Origin: Patagioenas fasciata
Taxonomy: Eukaryota > Chordata > Aves > Columbiformes > Columbidae
DNA length: 64,000 bases
Reading direction: 5' to 3'
Assembly (NCBI RefSeq): GCF_037038585.1
Contig: NC_092524.1
Coordinates: forward strand, 49,251,001 to 49,315,000
Shown in pieces: positions 25,001 to 33,915 of the stretch (the stretch's first letter is position 1; each line of letters starts with the position of its first letter). The notes under the pieces are model-generated. The model searched no databases and was not told the origin of the DNA. It saw only the letters and a program-made list of their open reading frames with translations. A program made the translations under genes and the position numbers.

Positions 25001-28000
25001 CCAACTGCTTGGATTCACTGCTCTGAAGATTAGTAATTATTATTTAAAATATTTTCAATCCTATGCTTTCTAGTTTGAAGACAGCTGCTATGCTGCTTGT
25101 AGTAGATTGTGAATCTGAATAGATGATTGTCAAGACTGGATTTGTAAGGTAAAAAAATACCTGTCAATCCCACACTTTCCTCTGGCCAGTTGACCCACAC
25201 TTTGTTGCTGACAAAGTGTGGGCCTAGGTAGGGTAACTAAGAAGTTATCTTCCGCTGGGAGACAAATTATCACCAGACTCCCAGGAGGCTCTTCCATTTG
25301 CAATAGCAGCGGTACAGAGAAGTCACAAGACCTCTTGGTGGCAGACTCCAAACCATCAGGTAAGGACTTTCCAAACTGAGAATTTTTGAAACTTCCAAAC
25401 TTCTGAGCCGTTGTGCTCAATACGGCCCATGGACGGGACAACCACCTGTTGTTAGCCAGCAATGTGATTAAACCTGAGTCGAGGCAGATGTGCCTGCATC
25501 TTCTCCCCAGGCCCCTGAGTTTAAAATGAGCAGAGTTTTTTAAAATAAATACTGCAATATCTAACTGCTTAAATACGCACCCATAAACAGATACTTGAGA
25601 GACTTCAAAGGATTTGGTAAGATAGAACTGAAATGATGTCGTCTTGTAACTAATTTGTCCAAGCCCTTTCTTCTCATTGAACAGATTTTTCTTTCAAACT
25701 TTTCAACATCACTTGGTAACACTTTGAGTTGCCACAGAGTTTGCACTTTCCCTTCTGCTCCCTGGGAAATGGTTCCCACCACCTGAGTCCTGGGCCGTCT
25801 GCTCCCTTCTGCTCGCAGCTCTCGGGAGCTGCAGCTCCCTCCTCCGTGCACCCCGGCCCCCAGAGGCTCCTCTCTGCAGCTGCTTCCAAGGCACAAGCCC
25901 TTGTGCCCCAGGATGTTTCTCCTGACCCAGTCATTTCTGATGGGAACCTGACACAACTCTGAATAGAACCAGAACAAAGAAGGATATTGTCCTTCTTGTT
26001 GCCTCATTATTTGGCCTGCACAATGAACCATGTCACTGACATTCACCATTTAGTGATGCAATTTTGTGAAAAGATTATACCTTTTCTCATTTTTAAGTTT
26101 CTTGCTTCACATTCTTACGTGCTCCAAAATTTATTGCACAAGAGTGAATAATCATTCCCCATCACCTTCTTTACACAATGCATGGCATCTCTAGTCTTCT
26201 ACTGCTTCCAGTCCTAGTTTTTCCCCAAAAGAAAAGTCCTTATCTGCCCCTTATTAGTTAATTTATAAACAATTTGATACGTTTAATCATCATTGCTGTA
26301 GCTTTCTGTGCTCTTATTGTAAACTGCATATAGCATTTATAGCACTGCATATAGCATTTAAGATGCAGTCATATTAGATTTACAAAGCAAAGTTTTTCTG
26401 GGCTATTTTCTATTTCTTTCCTAAAAATTCTTAGCATTCTATTGTCTTTTAACATTACTGCATAGCACTGACCTGATGTTTGCAGAGAGGACTCCAAGAT
26501 CTTTCCTCAGTGCTAGGTAAATTAAGCCCCATTGTCACCCATGTAGGTAAAATTGCTTTTTCCTAAATGCACTTTACATTCTTCAATATTGAATTGTGTC
26601 AATTATTTTACTGCTCAGACATTTAGTACTGTACAATCCTTCTGCTTCTTTACACAATCATCTTTAGCTTTCACTGCCTTGTATTATTTTGTATGAGAAA
26701 CAAGCTTTGTTGCAGCTACTCTAATTTCAGAAAAATAGTTCCATAAAATGAGGAAACTATTAAAAAAAAAAAAAAAAAGAAGCAGGCTCATCTGTCATAC
26801 AATGAAAGGCTGGGAGAGCTGGAGTTGACCAGTCTGGAGAAGAGTAAAGGGAGTGTTATCACTGTGTATAAATACTTTAAAGGGGGGCCGGAGCAATAGG
26901 GTGGGCAGAGAACTAGGAAGACAGAGCCAGGGTCTCCTCAGTGGTGTCCAGTGGCATGACAAGAGGCAACAGGCACCAACTGAAATACAGGTAGGTCCAT
27001 TTCAACATAAGAAAAGACTTCTTTACTGTGAGGGTGGTCAAATGGTTGAACACATTGTCTAGAGAGGCTGTGGAGTCTCCAGATCCTGGAGGTATTAAGA
27101 AGTTGACAGGACAAATCTCTGCTCAGCCTCTCTATCTAGGTGATCCTGCTTTGAGCAGGGAGGTCAAATTGGATGATCTAGAAGTTCAACTATTCTGTGA
27201 CTTTTTAAAAGATAAAAAGATAGCAGGTAGTATTCAGACTCTCCTAAGAGCCAAGTCAGGGGCCCAGTAGAAACATATACTAGCTATTGAAAAGGACTCC
27301 AGAAGAAAAAAAATAAGTTTATGTGGCTGAAATCAACTAGTTGTGACATATTCAAATACGTATGATAGCAAAGAAGCTATTAGAAGTAAAATAGCCCTCC
27401 TACAGAAGAGGGAAGCAATTTCTAACTCAATTTAAAAACAAATACAAGCAAATCAAAAGTTAAAAATAAAGCAGATCAAACCGAAGTGTTTTAGAAGCAA
27501 TTTGTTTAAAGCAGAAAATTAGTAATAATTTTCTTTTACGTGCAAGAAACCAGCCAGTGGGTGAGACTTCTGGAGGGATAAGAACAGCACTCTTGGGAAA
27601 CAATGCATACAAAAAAGCTGAATTATTTATTATTAGCGTGTTCGTGATGAAAGCGCTCAAACAATGTTCCTACGCTAGAAACTTTTTTACAGGTTTACTT
27701 CTTTATAAAGTATAACTCTGAGAAAACATCGTGACTTCAAGCATCAGTAGAAGAGGTTTGGGGACAAGGCAAAAAATGAGCAGAGACCATTAGCAGGACC
27801 AGATGACGTTCACTAGAGTTCTAAAGAAAATTCACCTCCCCCATGAACTGTGCAACGTATCCTGTTTCCCTGAAAATAAGACAGGATCTTTTGCATTTTC
27901 TGCTCCAAAAGATGCTTACTTTTTTACATGTACAGCTGCCTTTTTAAATGAACTGTAATTAGGGCTTATTTTTGGAGTAGGGCTTATATTTCAAGCATCC

Positions 28001-31000
28001 TCAAGAATCCTGAAAAATCGTACTAGCGGGGTAGGTCTTATTTTTGGGGAAACAGAGTATCTGCTGAGGTGGATTCAGTACCACAGAAATAGAAAGCAGC
28101 AAACATACTGCTACATTTTCTGAGAGTTTCAGGCTGCACTGAGAGAGAACATTTTAACTTCAGTTTATGAAGAACAATGTTCTAGTAATGACAATGCTTT
28201 CTATTGAAGTATCCCAATAGGCTAAAGCGAGTCTAAAAAGGACTATAGGAAAACAGCCTTTCCAACAGAAGATGTGACATCTTTAAAGACTTTTTAAAAC
28301 TTTGGTTTTGCATATGCATTTGTCTATGCATGGCTATTAAAGCGTAATTTTAAAAGCCCTGATATTTCTTTATCATCTATATTCTGCCCTATGAGACATT
28401 AAAGACAAGAGCTTTAAAACAGAGAAACTCACAAGAGAAATTCATATCCTATTTGAATGGTATCAGAACTTAGCAAGCTGATATGAAATTCCCACCTCCT
28501 CTGATTTTTGCTGTAGAATTCTTTGAAACTCCTACATTAGTGCGAGAATCTGAAAAAAAATCTGATCCAGTCCCCGGATATTCTGACGTTTGACTCTTTC
28601 TTCCTTTGCCTAGGGATGTCTCCAGAACAGCTGTTGCTAACCTTCCAGCCAAAGGACTGGAAAGCCTTAAAGAACTAATGGCCAAAAATACATGGACTTT
28701 AAAGAAATTACCAGCTGTAAAGATATTTCTTCAGTTAATGCGAGCTGATCTATCATATCCAAGTCACTGCTGTGCTTTCAAGAGCTGGAAAAAAACCAGC
28801 GGGTGAGTTTCACTAACTTCAATTCAATTTTAAAGTATGTAAGTGAAGACAAGGTTTTTATTATTAATATAAAATTACATGTATTGGTACTTTTGTCACC
28901 ATTTTTCTAGGTATAGAGAACATTCTTTGAAACAGAGATTACAATTTCAAACTGACAGAGGAAAGAATTTTTTTATATCACAATTTGTAGGACCTTTTGC
29001 AACAACTCTTCCCCTTTTATTGAGCCCAGATTAAAGGGAAACTAAAGGGTAATGTGCTATAACACAGAATGTGCTGTAGGAAGGCCGGAAAAAAAAAGGT
29101 TTTGGAGAGGCTGTAGCTTTGTGTCTCATGTTTTCTAACTGAAAAGCTCAGAATAAATGATCCCGTAATAACCTTATAGACAGATAATTTCAAATTCCTT
29201 TTTGGCAGGATTTCCAGCCTCCCCTCAGAATGGGCGTGGATAGCTTTTGGAAAGAAAAACATACATTTATTGATGTCCTGATGCAATACAGTGAGACACC
29301 TGCTTGAGGGAATGAGGGAGGGGGATGACTTACTGTGATTAGCAGCAGAATTTTACTGCAGAATCCAAATGCGTTGTAAATTTCCCCTAAAGTTTAATAA
29401 GGTTTAGAGAATTCTTATCCAGGTCAGCCCCTGATTTAGGAATGGAGCCCCAGTCTTCACTATTTTAGCATTTATGGTTGGAATGCATAGTATATTAAAA
29501 ATGCACTGTGGTGAGTATATGAATTATTCAATAATAAACCAGAAAACAATAACATTCACAATTACAATGGACTGGGAAAGTGAGGACAGAAATAAAACAG
29601 AGGACTGGAGAGATTTAAAACATGGACATGAAGAATGTGCAGAAAGAACCCAGCACAATCTAATGACTGAAAGAATCAAGTATTTCCATGTCCATTAGTA
29701 GAGATGAAAATTTCTCAGACTGAAATGTATTTAATCTCAAATTACAAGCAATCTGGAAATGAGAAATGCTAAAGGTTATGTGACAGTGGATCACAGTGAC
29801 CAAAAAATTGATGCCAAATAGCTTTTTTTTTTCCACAGTAAAAAATGTGGACAATTTTCAACTACAAATACAGGTGCATTACGCCATGAGGTACAGGATT
29901 CCCAGCCACTTCTCTGCTAGTTAGTTGTAAAACACCTACAGAAAATACACAGAACAGGAATTAAAATGATGGAAGTTCTGGGAGAAATTGATTTGTGAGC
30001 AGAAATTAAAAGTAATACTGTGTGTAATATCTAAGAAGTTATAAACAGTAGATAAAAGTCTTGTTACCTACTAATAATGTAAATCCCAAGAAGGAAGAGT
30101 GATTATGGATGCTGAACAAGTGAAATTACTACTGGGGATAGCTGATAGCCACAGACAAAGGAAAAATATAGTTAAAAAACAACAACAAAAAAAAACCCAA
30201 CCAACCAACCAACCACAACAAACCAACCAACCAACAACAACAAACCAGAAACACTCAAGCTTATTGTTCACTACATATTCTGTTAACAGAAATATATCTG
30301 ATCATGTCCTTAAAGCTATGTTTTCATTCACATTGATTTGCTTTTGAAGTGTTCCCTTTGTTACCTCGCTGTACTCCAGCCAGACTGTAAATGCCAGCAG
30401 TGATTTCCCCTCTGTTCTTTCAGAATCCTGGAGTACCTGATATGTAACCAGAGCAGCAGTCACAGCTTTCGTAAGAGAAGATCAGTCAAAGCTCTGAGAG
30501 ATCCATTTTACAAAGATTTTGCAGAAGAATACACAGACCACACCGATAGCGCGTATAACGAAAACACCAAGTTCACAAATTTTCATGAAAATTCCCATTA
30601 TTATTTTTTTTTGGAAGACCATGGAGAAGGAAATCTTGGGTTTGGCCAAGAGCTCAAGAACCCTCAAATAGAAGACGTCCAAACCTTTGACAGTCATTAT
30701 GACTATCCTGTCTGCGAAGGCAATGAAGATGTAATATGCACTCCAGAGCCTGATGAGTTTAATCCCTGTGAGGACATAATGGGATACCAATTTCTGAGGA
30801 TTGTGGTGTGGTTTGTGAACCTGCTGGCCATCCTAGGTAACATTTTTGTCCTTTTCATCCTTCTCACCAGCCATTATAAACTGACTGTACCACGCTTTCT
30901 GATGTGTAACTTGGCCTTTGCCGATTTTTGCATGGGATTATATCTCCTCCTGATCGCTTCAGTGGATCTCTACACCAGGTCAGAGTACTATAACCATGCT

Positions 31001-31834
31001 ATAGACTGGCAGACTGGGCCTGGTTGCAACACAGCTGGCTTTTTCACAGTCTTTGCTAGTGAACTTTCTGTATATACCCTGACTGTGATCACCCTGGAGC
31101 GCTGGTATGCCATCACCTTTGCTATGCGCCCGGATCGGAAGATTCGCCTCCGACATGCCCTGGTGATCATGCTGGGCGGGTGGCTCTCCTGCTTTCTTCT
31201 TGCCCTTTTGCCTCTGGTTGGCATCAGCAGCTACAGCAAAGTCAGCATCTGCTTGCCTATGGACACTGAAACACCGGTGGCAGAAGCCTATGTTGTCTTC
31301 ATTTTAATATGTAACATTATTGCTTTTGTCATCATTTGTGCCTGCTATGTAAAAATCTATGTAACTGTGCGAAACCCTCAGTACAAGTCAGGGGACAAAG
31401 ACACCAAAATTGCCAAGCGAATGGCTGTGCTGATTTTCACTGACTTTCTGTGCATGGCTCCCATATCTTTCCATGCTTTGTCTGCCATTATGAACAAACC
31501 ACTGATAACTGTCTCCAATTCCAAGATTTTGCTGGTTCTCTTCTACCCACTCAATTCTTGTGCCAACCCCTTTCTTTATGCCATTTTCACCAAAGCTTTC
31601 CGAAGAGATGTGTTTATCCTGCTAAGCAAGTTTGGTATATGTGAACATCAGGCTCAAGTCTACAGAGGTCAGACAATCTCAGCCAAAAACAACAGCGGCT
31701 CTTACGGGCAGAGAATCAGCCGAGGGATAGGCCAGATTCTTACAAGCATTCAAGACCCAGTCAATGATTACCTTCCTGGTGTGGCAAGGCAGAACCAAAT
31801 TCTCTTGGAAGAATGCAAGCAAACTGAGCTATGA
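970..31834 (+). CDS. TSHR: Thyrotropin (TSH) receptor, exons 3-10 (spliced, 5' partial)
   Basis: Eight exons join in frame into about 683 codons ending at a TGA, matching the length expected from human residue ~81 to the C-terminus. TSHR is the Gs-coupled plasma-membrane receptor for TSH, driving thyroid hormone synthesis; in birds the pars tuberalis TSH signal also controls photoperiodic breeding. Exons 3-8 each encode one leucine-rich repeat of the hormone-binding ectodomain. Exon 9 carries the last LRR and the cysteine-rich start of the hinge (SHCCAFK). Exon 10 carries the hinge end, seven membrane helices and cytoplasmic tail. Visible hallmarks are the sulfation motif YDY, the tethered-agonist segment [13 protein letters not shown] in place of DRY at the end of TM3, and NPFLY in TM7. 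The hinge insertion typical of TSHR, as opposed to LHCGR or FSHR, is present. The start codon and exons 1-2 are outside the window. Human comparisons are from memory. Confidence 0.97.
3999..4169. mobile_element. Possible degraded hAT-like MITE
   Basis: The left end reads cagcaattttcaacctttt and the right end, reverse-complemented, reads roughly ATAATTTTCAAGTTGTGGTC. Both resemble the CAG-n-n-TTCTCAA-type ends of old vertebrate hAT elements. The shared core is short (AATTTTCAA) and no 8-bp target duplication can be confirmed. Confidence 0.3.
5053..5945 (-). mobile_element. CR1 LINE, 5'-truncated, antisense
   Basis: It opens with the reverse complement of a CR1 3' end (agaatcacagaatg, then gggacctcaaaagatcatcc). 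It continues through the typical C-terminal ORF2 region, visible on the - strand as [15 protein letters not shown] and VTEHWNRLP. Up to about 5830 it is well preserved. From 5830 to 5945 it becomes diverged but still follows CR1. The coding frame is broken and it lies antisense within TSHR intron 3. Confidence 0.9.
7322..7396 (+). CDS. TSHR: TSHR exon 4 (LRR)
   Basis: Acceptor ttttttacag ends at 7321 and donor gtaagt starts at 7397. The 75 bp encode [16 protein letters not shown] followed by KNLPLLKYL, matching the human repeat EIRN-RNL-YIDPDA. The human sequon N-L-T reads N-L-D here. Confidence 0.95.
8600..8674 (+). CDS. TSHR: TSHR exon 5 (LRR), GC splice donor
   Basis: Acceptor ctctttcag ends at 8599. 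The 75 bp encode [20 protein letters not shown] and then VNFLL, in the expected frame. The exon must end at 8674 to keep its 75-bp length and split codon, so the donor is gcaagt, a GC-AG intron. The nearest GT, four bases on, would break the frame. Confidence 0.94.
8675..12148 (+). other. TSHR: TSHR intron 5 (GC-AG)
   Basis: A 3.5-kb intron beginning GCAAGT and ending CTTCTCAG. No clear CR1 copy is visible. It contains a tRNA-like stretch on the - strand at 11848-11906 and short A- or T-rich runs; I recognise nothing else in it. Confidence 0.8.
11848..11906 (-). repeat. tRNA-like / possible SINE fragment
   Basis: The reverse complement begins GGTGGCTATAGTGGTTAACG, like a pol III A box (TGGC-n-n-AGTGG). 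About 25 bases later it has CTCATAAGCCGGAG, like the anticodon-arm and variable region of a tRNA. No convincing B box (GGTTCGA) follows, so this is not a functional tRNA. It could be an old tRNA-derived SINE head or chance. Confidence 0.25.
12149..12226 (+). CDS. TSHR: TSHR exon 6 (LRR)
   Basis: Flanked by ccttctcag and gtaagt. The 78 bp encode [16 protein letters not shown] and then [10 protein letters not shown]. The N-E-S sequon (human N177 equivalent) is kept. Length and phase match the family. Confidence 0.95.
13205..13273 (+). CDS. TSHR: TSHR exon 7 (LRR)
   Basis: Acceptor tttcttgcag ends at 13204 and donor gtaagt follows. The 69 bp encode [20 protein letters not shown] then DA and a split Ile codon. 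The N-G-T sequon (human N198 equivalent) is present. Confidence 0.95.
14851..15185 (-). mobile_element. Solo LTR with 6-bp target duplication
   Basis: Read on the - strand it starts TGTGGAGGGG and ends GTTCCAACA. It is flanked on both sides by agagag (14845-14850 and 15186-15191). It carries a TATA-like TATATAAGG (14927-14935) and an AATAAA signal (14906-14911) in the right order for U3-R-U5. The 335-bp length, TG...CA ends and 6-bp duplication fit a class II (ERVK-like) endogenous retrovirus. No internal region remains. A perfect 12-bp hairpin (14954-14965 with 14969-14980, loop cca) sits in its U3. Confidence 0.85.
15791..16243. mobile_element. Unassigned insertion inside antisense CR1
   Basis: About 450 bp separate the two halves of the antisense CR1. 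The block begins tgtcatgtcctgccc and includes a 98-bp GGGA/GGAA microsatellite. A TG start suggests an LTR, but the other end and a target duplication could not be fixed, so identity is open. Confidence 0.4.
16075..16172 (+). repeat. (GGGA)n(GGAA)n microsatellite
   Basis: An uninterrupted purine tract of about 98 bp: GGGA units up to about 16114, then GGAA units. It lies in the insertion within the antisense CR1 of TSHR intron 7. The ORFs through it on both strands are repeat artefacts. Confidence 0.98.
16563..16977 (+). mobile_element. CR1 LINE 3' end, sense, nested
   Basis: It starts abruptly at gctgagggagctgggtctc and runs to attctgtgatactgtg, a complete CR1 3' end including gattggactagatgatctttt. 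It carries a small TA-rich expansion at 16621-16662. It splits the host CR1, whose next segment (tctggacaacgctctt) follows directly. Confidence 0.85.
17158..17212 (+). repeat. AAAC-rich low-complexity tract
   Basis: Repeated caaa/acaaa units just beyond the end of the CR1 nest. Confidence 0.9.
18471..18536 (+). repeat. A-rich / AAC low-complexity tract
   Basis: A poly(A) run followed by aac and aaac units within TSHR intron 7. Confidence 0.85.
20616..20665 (+). repeat. Possible ancient amniote repeat fragment
   Basis: The segment ttttatgggaaatttgcc followed by actgacttcaaccagg resembles a conserved repeat motif (GGGA-TTTGCCA-TGACTTCAA) that I recall from reptile and bird genomes. It is only about 50 bp and no family is assigned. 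Confidence 0.25.
22299..22372 (+). repeat. Alternating TG/TA/CA tract
   Basis: A 74-bp, almost strictly alternating purine-pyrimidine tract. TG units are followed by TA, CA, TA and mixed units. It is partly self-complementary, so it can form hairpins. Confidence 0.95.
23704..23781 (+). CDS. TSHR: TSHR exon 8 (LRR)
   Basis: Acceptor tttctgcag ends at 23703 and donor gtaagt follows 23781. The 78 bp encode [20 protein letters not shown] then SGPTLL, matching the human repeat. Confidence 0.95.
24550..24710 (-). mobile_element. CR1 fragment, antisense
   Basis: The segment ccctgcaacgagcagggaca, then gttgctcagagcccc and cagcctggccttgaatgttt, is the reverse complement of a CR1 near its 3' end. The expected terminal repeat on the left is heavily diverged. 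Confidence 0.85.
25194..25222. other. Perfect 12-bp inverted repeat
   Basis: CCCACACTTTGT (25194-25205) and ACAAAGTGTGGG (25211-25222) are exact complements around a 5-base loop, TGCTG. No function is assigned. Confidence 0.9.
25561..26049 (-). other. Unassigned open frame over a GC-rich block
   Basis: A 162-codon frame opens on the - strand over a block that is GC-richer than its surroundings (25750-25930). I recognise no domain. It lies in an intron of an intact gene, and a second - strand frame of 86 codons overlaps it, so the open length may only reflect GC content. A degraded retroelement or retrocopy is possible. Confidence 0.15.
26270..26700 (-). mobile_element. Ancient CR1 (amniote-type), antisense
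   Basis: The + strand reads like the reverse complement of the old amniote CR1: ccaagatctttcctcag, then a segment ending aaattaagcccc, then aaatgcactttacattcttc and aatattgaattgtgtcaa. It is much more diverged than the other CR1 copies. No coding capacity remains. Confidence 0.55.
26780..27205 (+). mobile_element. CR1 LINE 3' end, sense
   Basis: It follows a 17-bp poly(A) run. It reads gctgggagagctggagttg, then gtctggagaagag, and ends aaattggatgatctagaagtt...attctgtgac, the usual CR1 3' terminus. The coding remnant is frameshifted. Confidence 0.88.
27210..28300 (+). mobile_element. Probable ancient CR1, split by a MITE
   Basis: Segments such as accagatgacgttcactaga, followed by gttctaaag, just left of the MITE resemble the ancient CR1 ORF2 stretch around GPDDVH. 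Flanking A-rich sequence fits the 5' coding part of an old CR1. Divergence is high and boundaries are guesses. Confidence 0.3.
27860..28057. mobile_element. MITE with 23-bp terminal inverted repeats, TA target
   Basis: The left end TCCTGTTTCCCTGAAAATAA and the right end, reverse-complemented, CTCTGTTTCCCCAAAAATAA continue into GAC. They match at 19 of 23 positions. Both ends are flanked by TA (27858-27859, 28058-28059). The 198-bp length, internal repeats of the end motif (agggcttatttttgg) and lack of coding suggest a non-autonomous Tc1/mariner-type element. The ends resemble a widespread vertebrate MITE containing GAAAATAAGAC; I do not assign a name. Confidence 0.8.
28614..28802 (+). CDS. 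TSHR: TSHR exon 9 (last LRR and hinge start)
   Basis: Acceptor tttgcctag ends at 28613 and donor gtgagt follows 28802. The 189 bp equal the human exon length. It encodes [20 protein letters not shown], then NTWTLKKLP, then [14 protein letters not shown]. The paired cysteines of the hinge cysteine box are present. Confidence 0.96.
28803..30423 (+). other. TSHR: TSHR intron 9
   Basis: A 1.6-kb GT-AG intron. It contains an AACC/AAC low-complexity tract (30181-30247) and no recognisable transposable element or gene. Confidence 0.85.
30181..30247 (+). repeat. (AACC)n / AAC low-complexity tract
   Basis: An A run followed by repeated ccaa and aac units, about 175 bp upstream of TSHR exon 10. Confidence 0.93.
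30424..31834 (+). CDS. TSHR: TSHR exon 10 (hinge, 7TM domain, tail, stop)
   Basis: Acceptor gttctttcag ends at 30423. One base completes the Gly codon, then 469 sense codons and TGA follow. In order: N-Q-S sequon; basic cluster R-K-R-R (30470-30481), a furin-type site; the TSHR hinge insertion; YDY (30698-30706), sulfated and needed for TSH binding in human; [10 protein letters not shown] (30758-30787); helices TM1-TM7; ERW after TM3 (31097-31105); a Gly in LPLVGISSY (31220-31222); FTDFLCMAP in TM6; NPFLY in TM7 (31565-31579). The tail differs most from human but ends T-E-L, a class I PDZ ligand like human T-V-L. The first internal Met at 30611 is not a start. Confidence 0.98.
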
Positions 31835-32530
31835 CACTACAAAGTACCACAGCCACAGTCTGGTCAAGAGGTTGTTGTGCATATAGTGAACCAAGTGAGA
31901 AGATAGCATATTCTCCATATCCTTTTCCCCTAGCCTATCTTGTGTGATGTCTCAAAGTACATTCAGAGTGGTCTACTTTTAGACAAGTCACTCATTTGAA
32001 CCTCTTGTGTCACACTCTTATTAGCGCAGGTCAAAAGATACTGTTCTGGTGATAATACTGGAAGTAGATGTGAACGCTCTATCTAAATAGGAAATATAAC
32101 AGATGTCAAATCAGCAAATATGACATATACCCTCATCTAAAAAATTTAAGGCAGCAGGAGAGCAAGTATAAAACTTAGAAGTACTTGTATGACTGAAAAA
32201 AGGACATAAAGTTTTATAATTAAAATGAGATTTAAAAGGAAAAAAAAAGTGTTCAAGTTATCAAATGCCAACTGCCGATGTGTCTAAAGGTTCATTTAGT
32301 TTTCTAATAGCAAATTTCTAAAACTTGCACCAGGGCCTAAAATCAACAGATTCCTTCCGCCTCTGCCACATTGACATAAAACAAAGCTAGTCTTCTGTTT
32401 GCAGTTCTCAGTTTAGTTGTATGAGGTGGGAAAAGAAGCCTCTTCATATTGCCTTTATAGTGGTGAAACGCAGATGTCATTGATTTTGAGCCTGTTCATA
32501 ACAGGTAATAAACATTACTGCATTTGTCTT
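31835..32530 (+). other. TSHR: TSHR 3' UTR
   Basis: Non-coding AT-rich sequence from the TGA to just beyond the first good poly(A) signal. No repeat is visible. The end is inferred; later sites are possible. Confidence 0.65.
32507..32512 (+). terminator. TSHR: Poly(A) signal AATAAA for TSHR
   Basis: AATAAA about 670 bases after the stop, followed within 30 bases by the GT-rich stretch tttgtctttctgtg, as expected for cleavage and polyadenylation. Confidence 0.6.
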
Positions 32531-32984
32531 TCTGTGCTGCAGAAATTCCCTTATTATCACTCTCTCACTTCTTGATAAACCTACTGATTTAAGTTGAATT
32601 TGTTTTGAAGACTAATCTACCCAGTCAAGTTAATGATGTTTTGTATTTTTTGGTGGCTGAAACTTAAGATGGTGCTAAATTTTCTCCCAATTATCCATTC
32701 CCTATCTGTCTTCAGTACTGTTTAATCTGAGCATGTTTACTGGAACACCCTGTAACTGCTGCTTTCTCACCATGAGTGCTATCCCCACTTACCCCTCTCT
32801 CACAGGGCAAGAGTGACTTCCCTTCTAGCACTTGCTATGCCGAGCTGCCTCAAATCTACGCTTGGACAAAGGGAGTGGATCATACCTTCAGGTTACTTTG
32901 TGCCCTTCAGTCACTGCATTGAAGGCTAATTGCTGGCTCCTCCAAGACGTTTTAGGAACATCTCTTCATGTTGCAGTGAGATCT

Positions 32985-33915
32985 GTTACCCAGGCACCAG
33001 TACTGGGTCCAGTCTTGTTTAGCATGTTCATTAATGACCTGGATGCAGACACTGAGTGCACCCTCAGCAAGTTTGCTGATGATACCAAACTGGGCGGAAG
33101 GGCTGACACACCAGAAGACTGTGCTGCGAGACCTGGACAGACTGGAGGACTGGGCAGAGAAGATGAAATTCAACAAGGGCAAGTGTAGGGTCCTATACCT
33201 GGGGAGGAATAACCCCAGGCACCAGTACAGGTTAGGGGTGGACCTGCTGGAAAGCAGCATTGCAGAGAAGGACTTGGGAGTTCCGGTCAACAATAGGTTG
33301 ACCATGAGCCAACAATGTGCCTTTGTGGCCAAGATCAGTGGTATCCTGGGGTGCATTACGAGTGACCAGCAGGTCAAGGGAGGTTCTCCTCCCCCTCTAC
33401 TCTGCGCTGGTGCGGCCACATCTGGAGTCCTGTGTTCAGTTCTGGGCTCCCCAGTTTGAGAAGGACAAGGAATTACTGGAGAGAGTCCAGCAGTGGGTTA
33501 TGAGATAATCATGGTCCTAAAGCATCTTTCTTATAAGACTGAGAGAGCTGGTTCTGTTCAGCCTGGAGAAGAGAAGGCTGGGAGGCAATCTCATCAATGT
33601 TTATAAGTATCTCAAGGGTGGGTGTCAAGAGGATGGGACGAGGCTCCTTTCATTGGTGCCCAACAATAGGATGAGGGGCAACGGGCACAGACTGAAGCAC
33701 AGGAGGTTCCATCTGAATATGAGGAGAAGCTACTGTGAGGGCGACAGAACACTGGAAGAGGCTGCCCCAAGAGGTTGTGGAGTCTCCTTCTCTGGAGACA
33801 TCCAAAACTCACCTGGACACATTCCCATGTGATCTGCTCTAAGTGAACCTGCTTTAGCAGGTGGGTTGGCCTAAATGTCTCCAGAGGTCCCTTCCAACCG
33901 CAACCACTCTGTGCA
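32985..33915 (+). mobile_element. CR1 LINE, sense, with RT remnant
   Basis: It opens in the reverse-transcriptase domain ([15 protein letters not shown]) and includes the catalytic FADD box (33072-33083, in FADDTKLGG). It runs to a CR1 3' end (gttggcctaaatgtc...gtcccttccaacc). The coding frame shifts at least twice: FADDTKLGG is in one frame, [18 protein letters not shown] in a second and [18 protein letters not shown] in a third. It is therefore dead although the FADD residues remain. Confidence 0.93.

Larger units (their letters stand above)
23782..28613 (+). other. TSHR: TSHR intron 8
   Basis: A 4.8-kb intron rich in CR1: a small antisense fragment (24550-24710), an ancient antisense copy (26270-26700), a sense 3' end (26780-27205), and a likely ancient sense copy interrupted by a MITE (27210-28300). 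A non-repetitive block 25130-26060 contains a strong hairpin and a GC-rich island of unknown origin. Confidence 0.8.

Noticed and set aside
25194-25222. microRNA hairpin
   Set aside because: A stem of 12 bp with a 5-base loop is too short for a miRNA precursor.
30611-31834. A 407-codon gene starting at an internal Met
   Set aside because: The coding exon starts at 30424 after a splice acceptor; this Met is inside the TSHR hinge.
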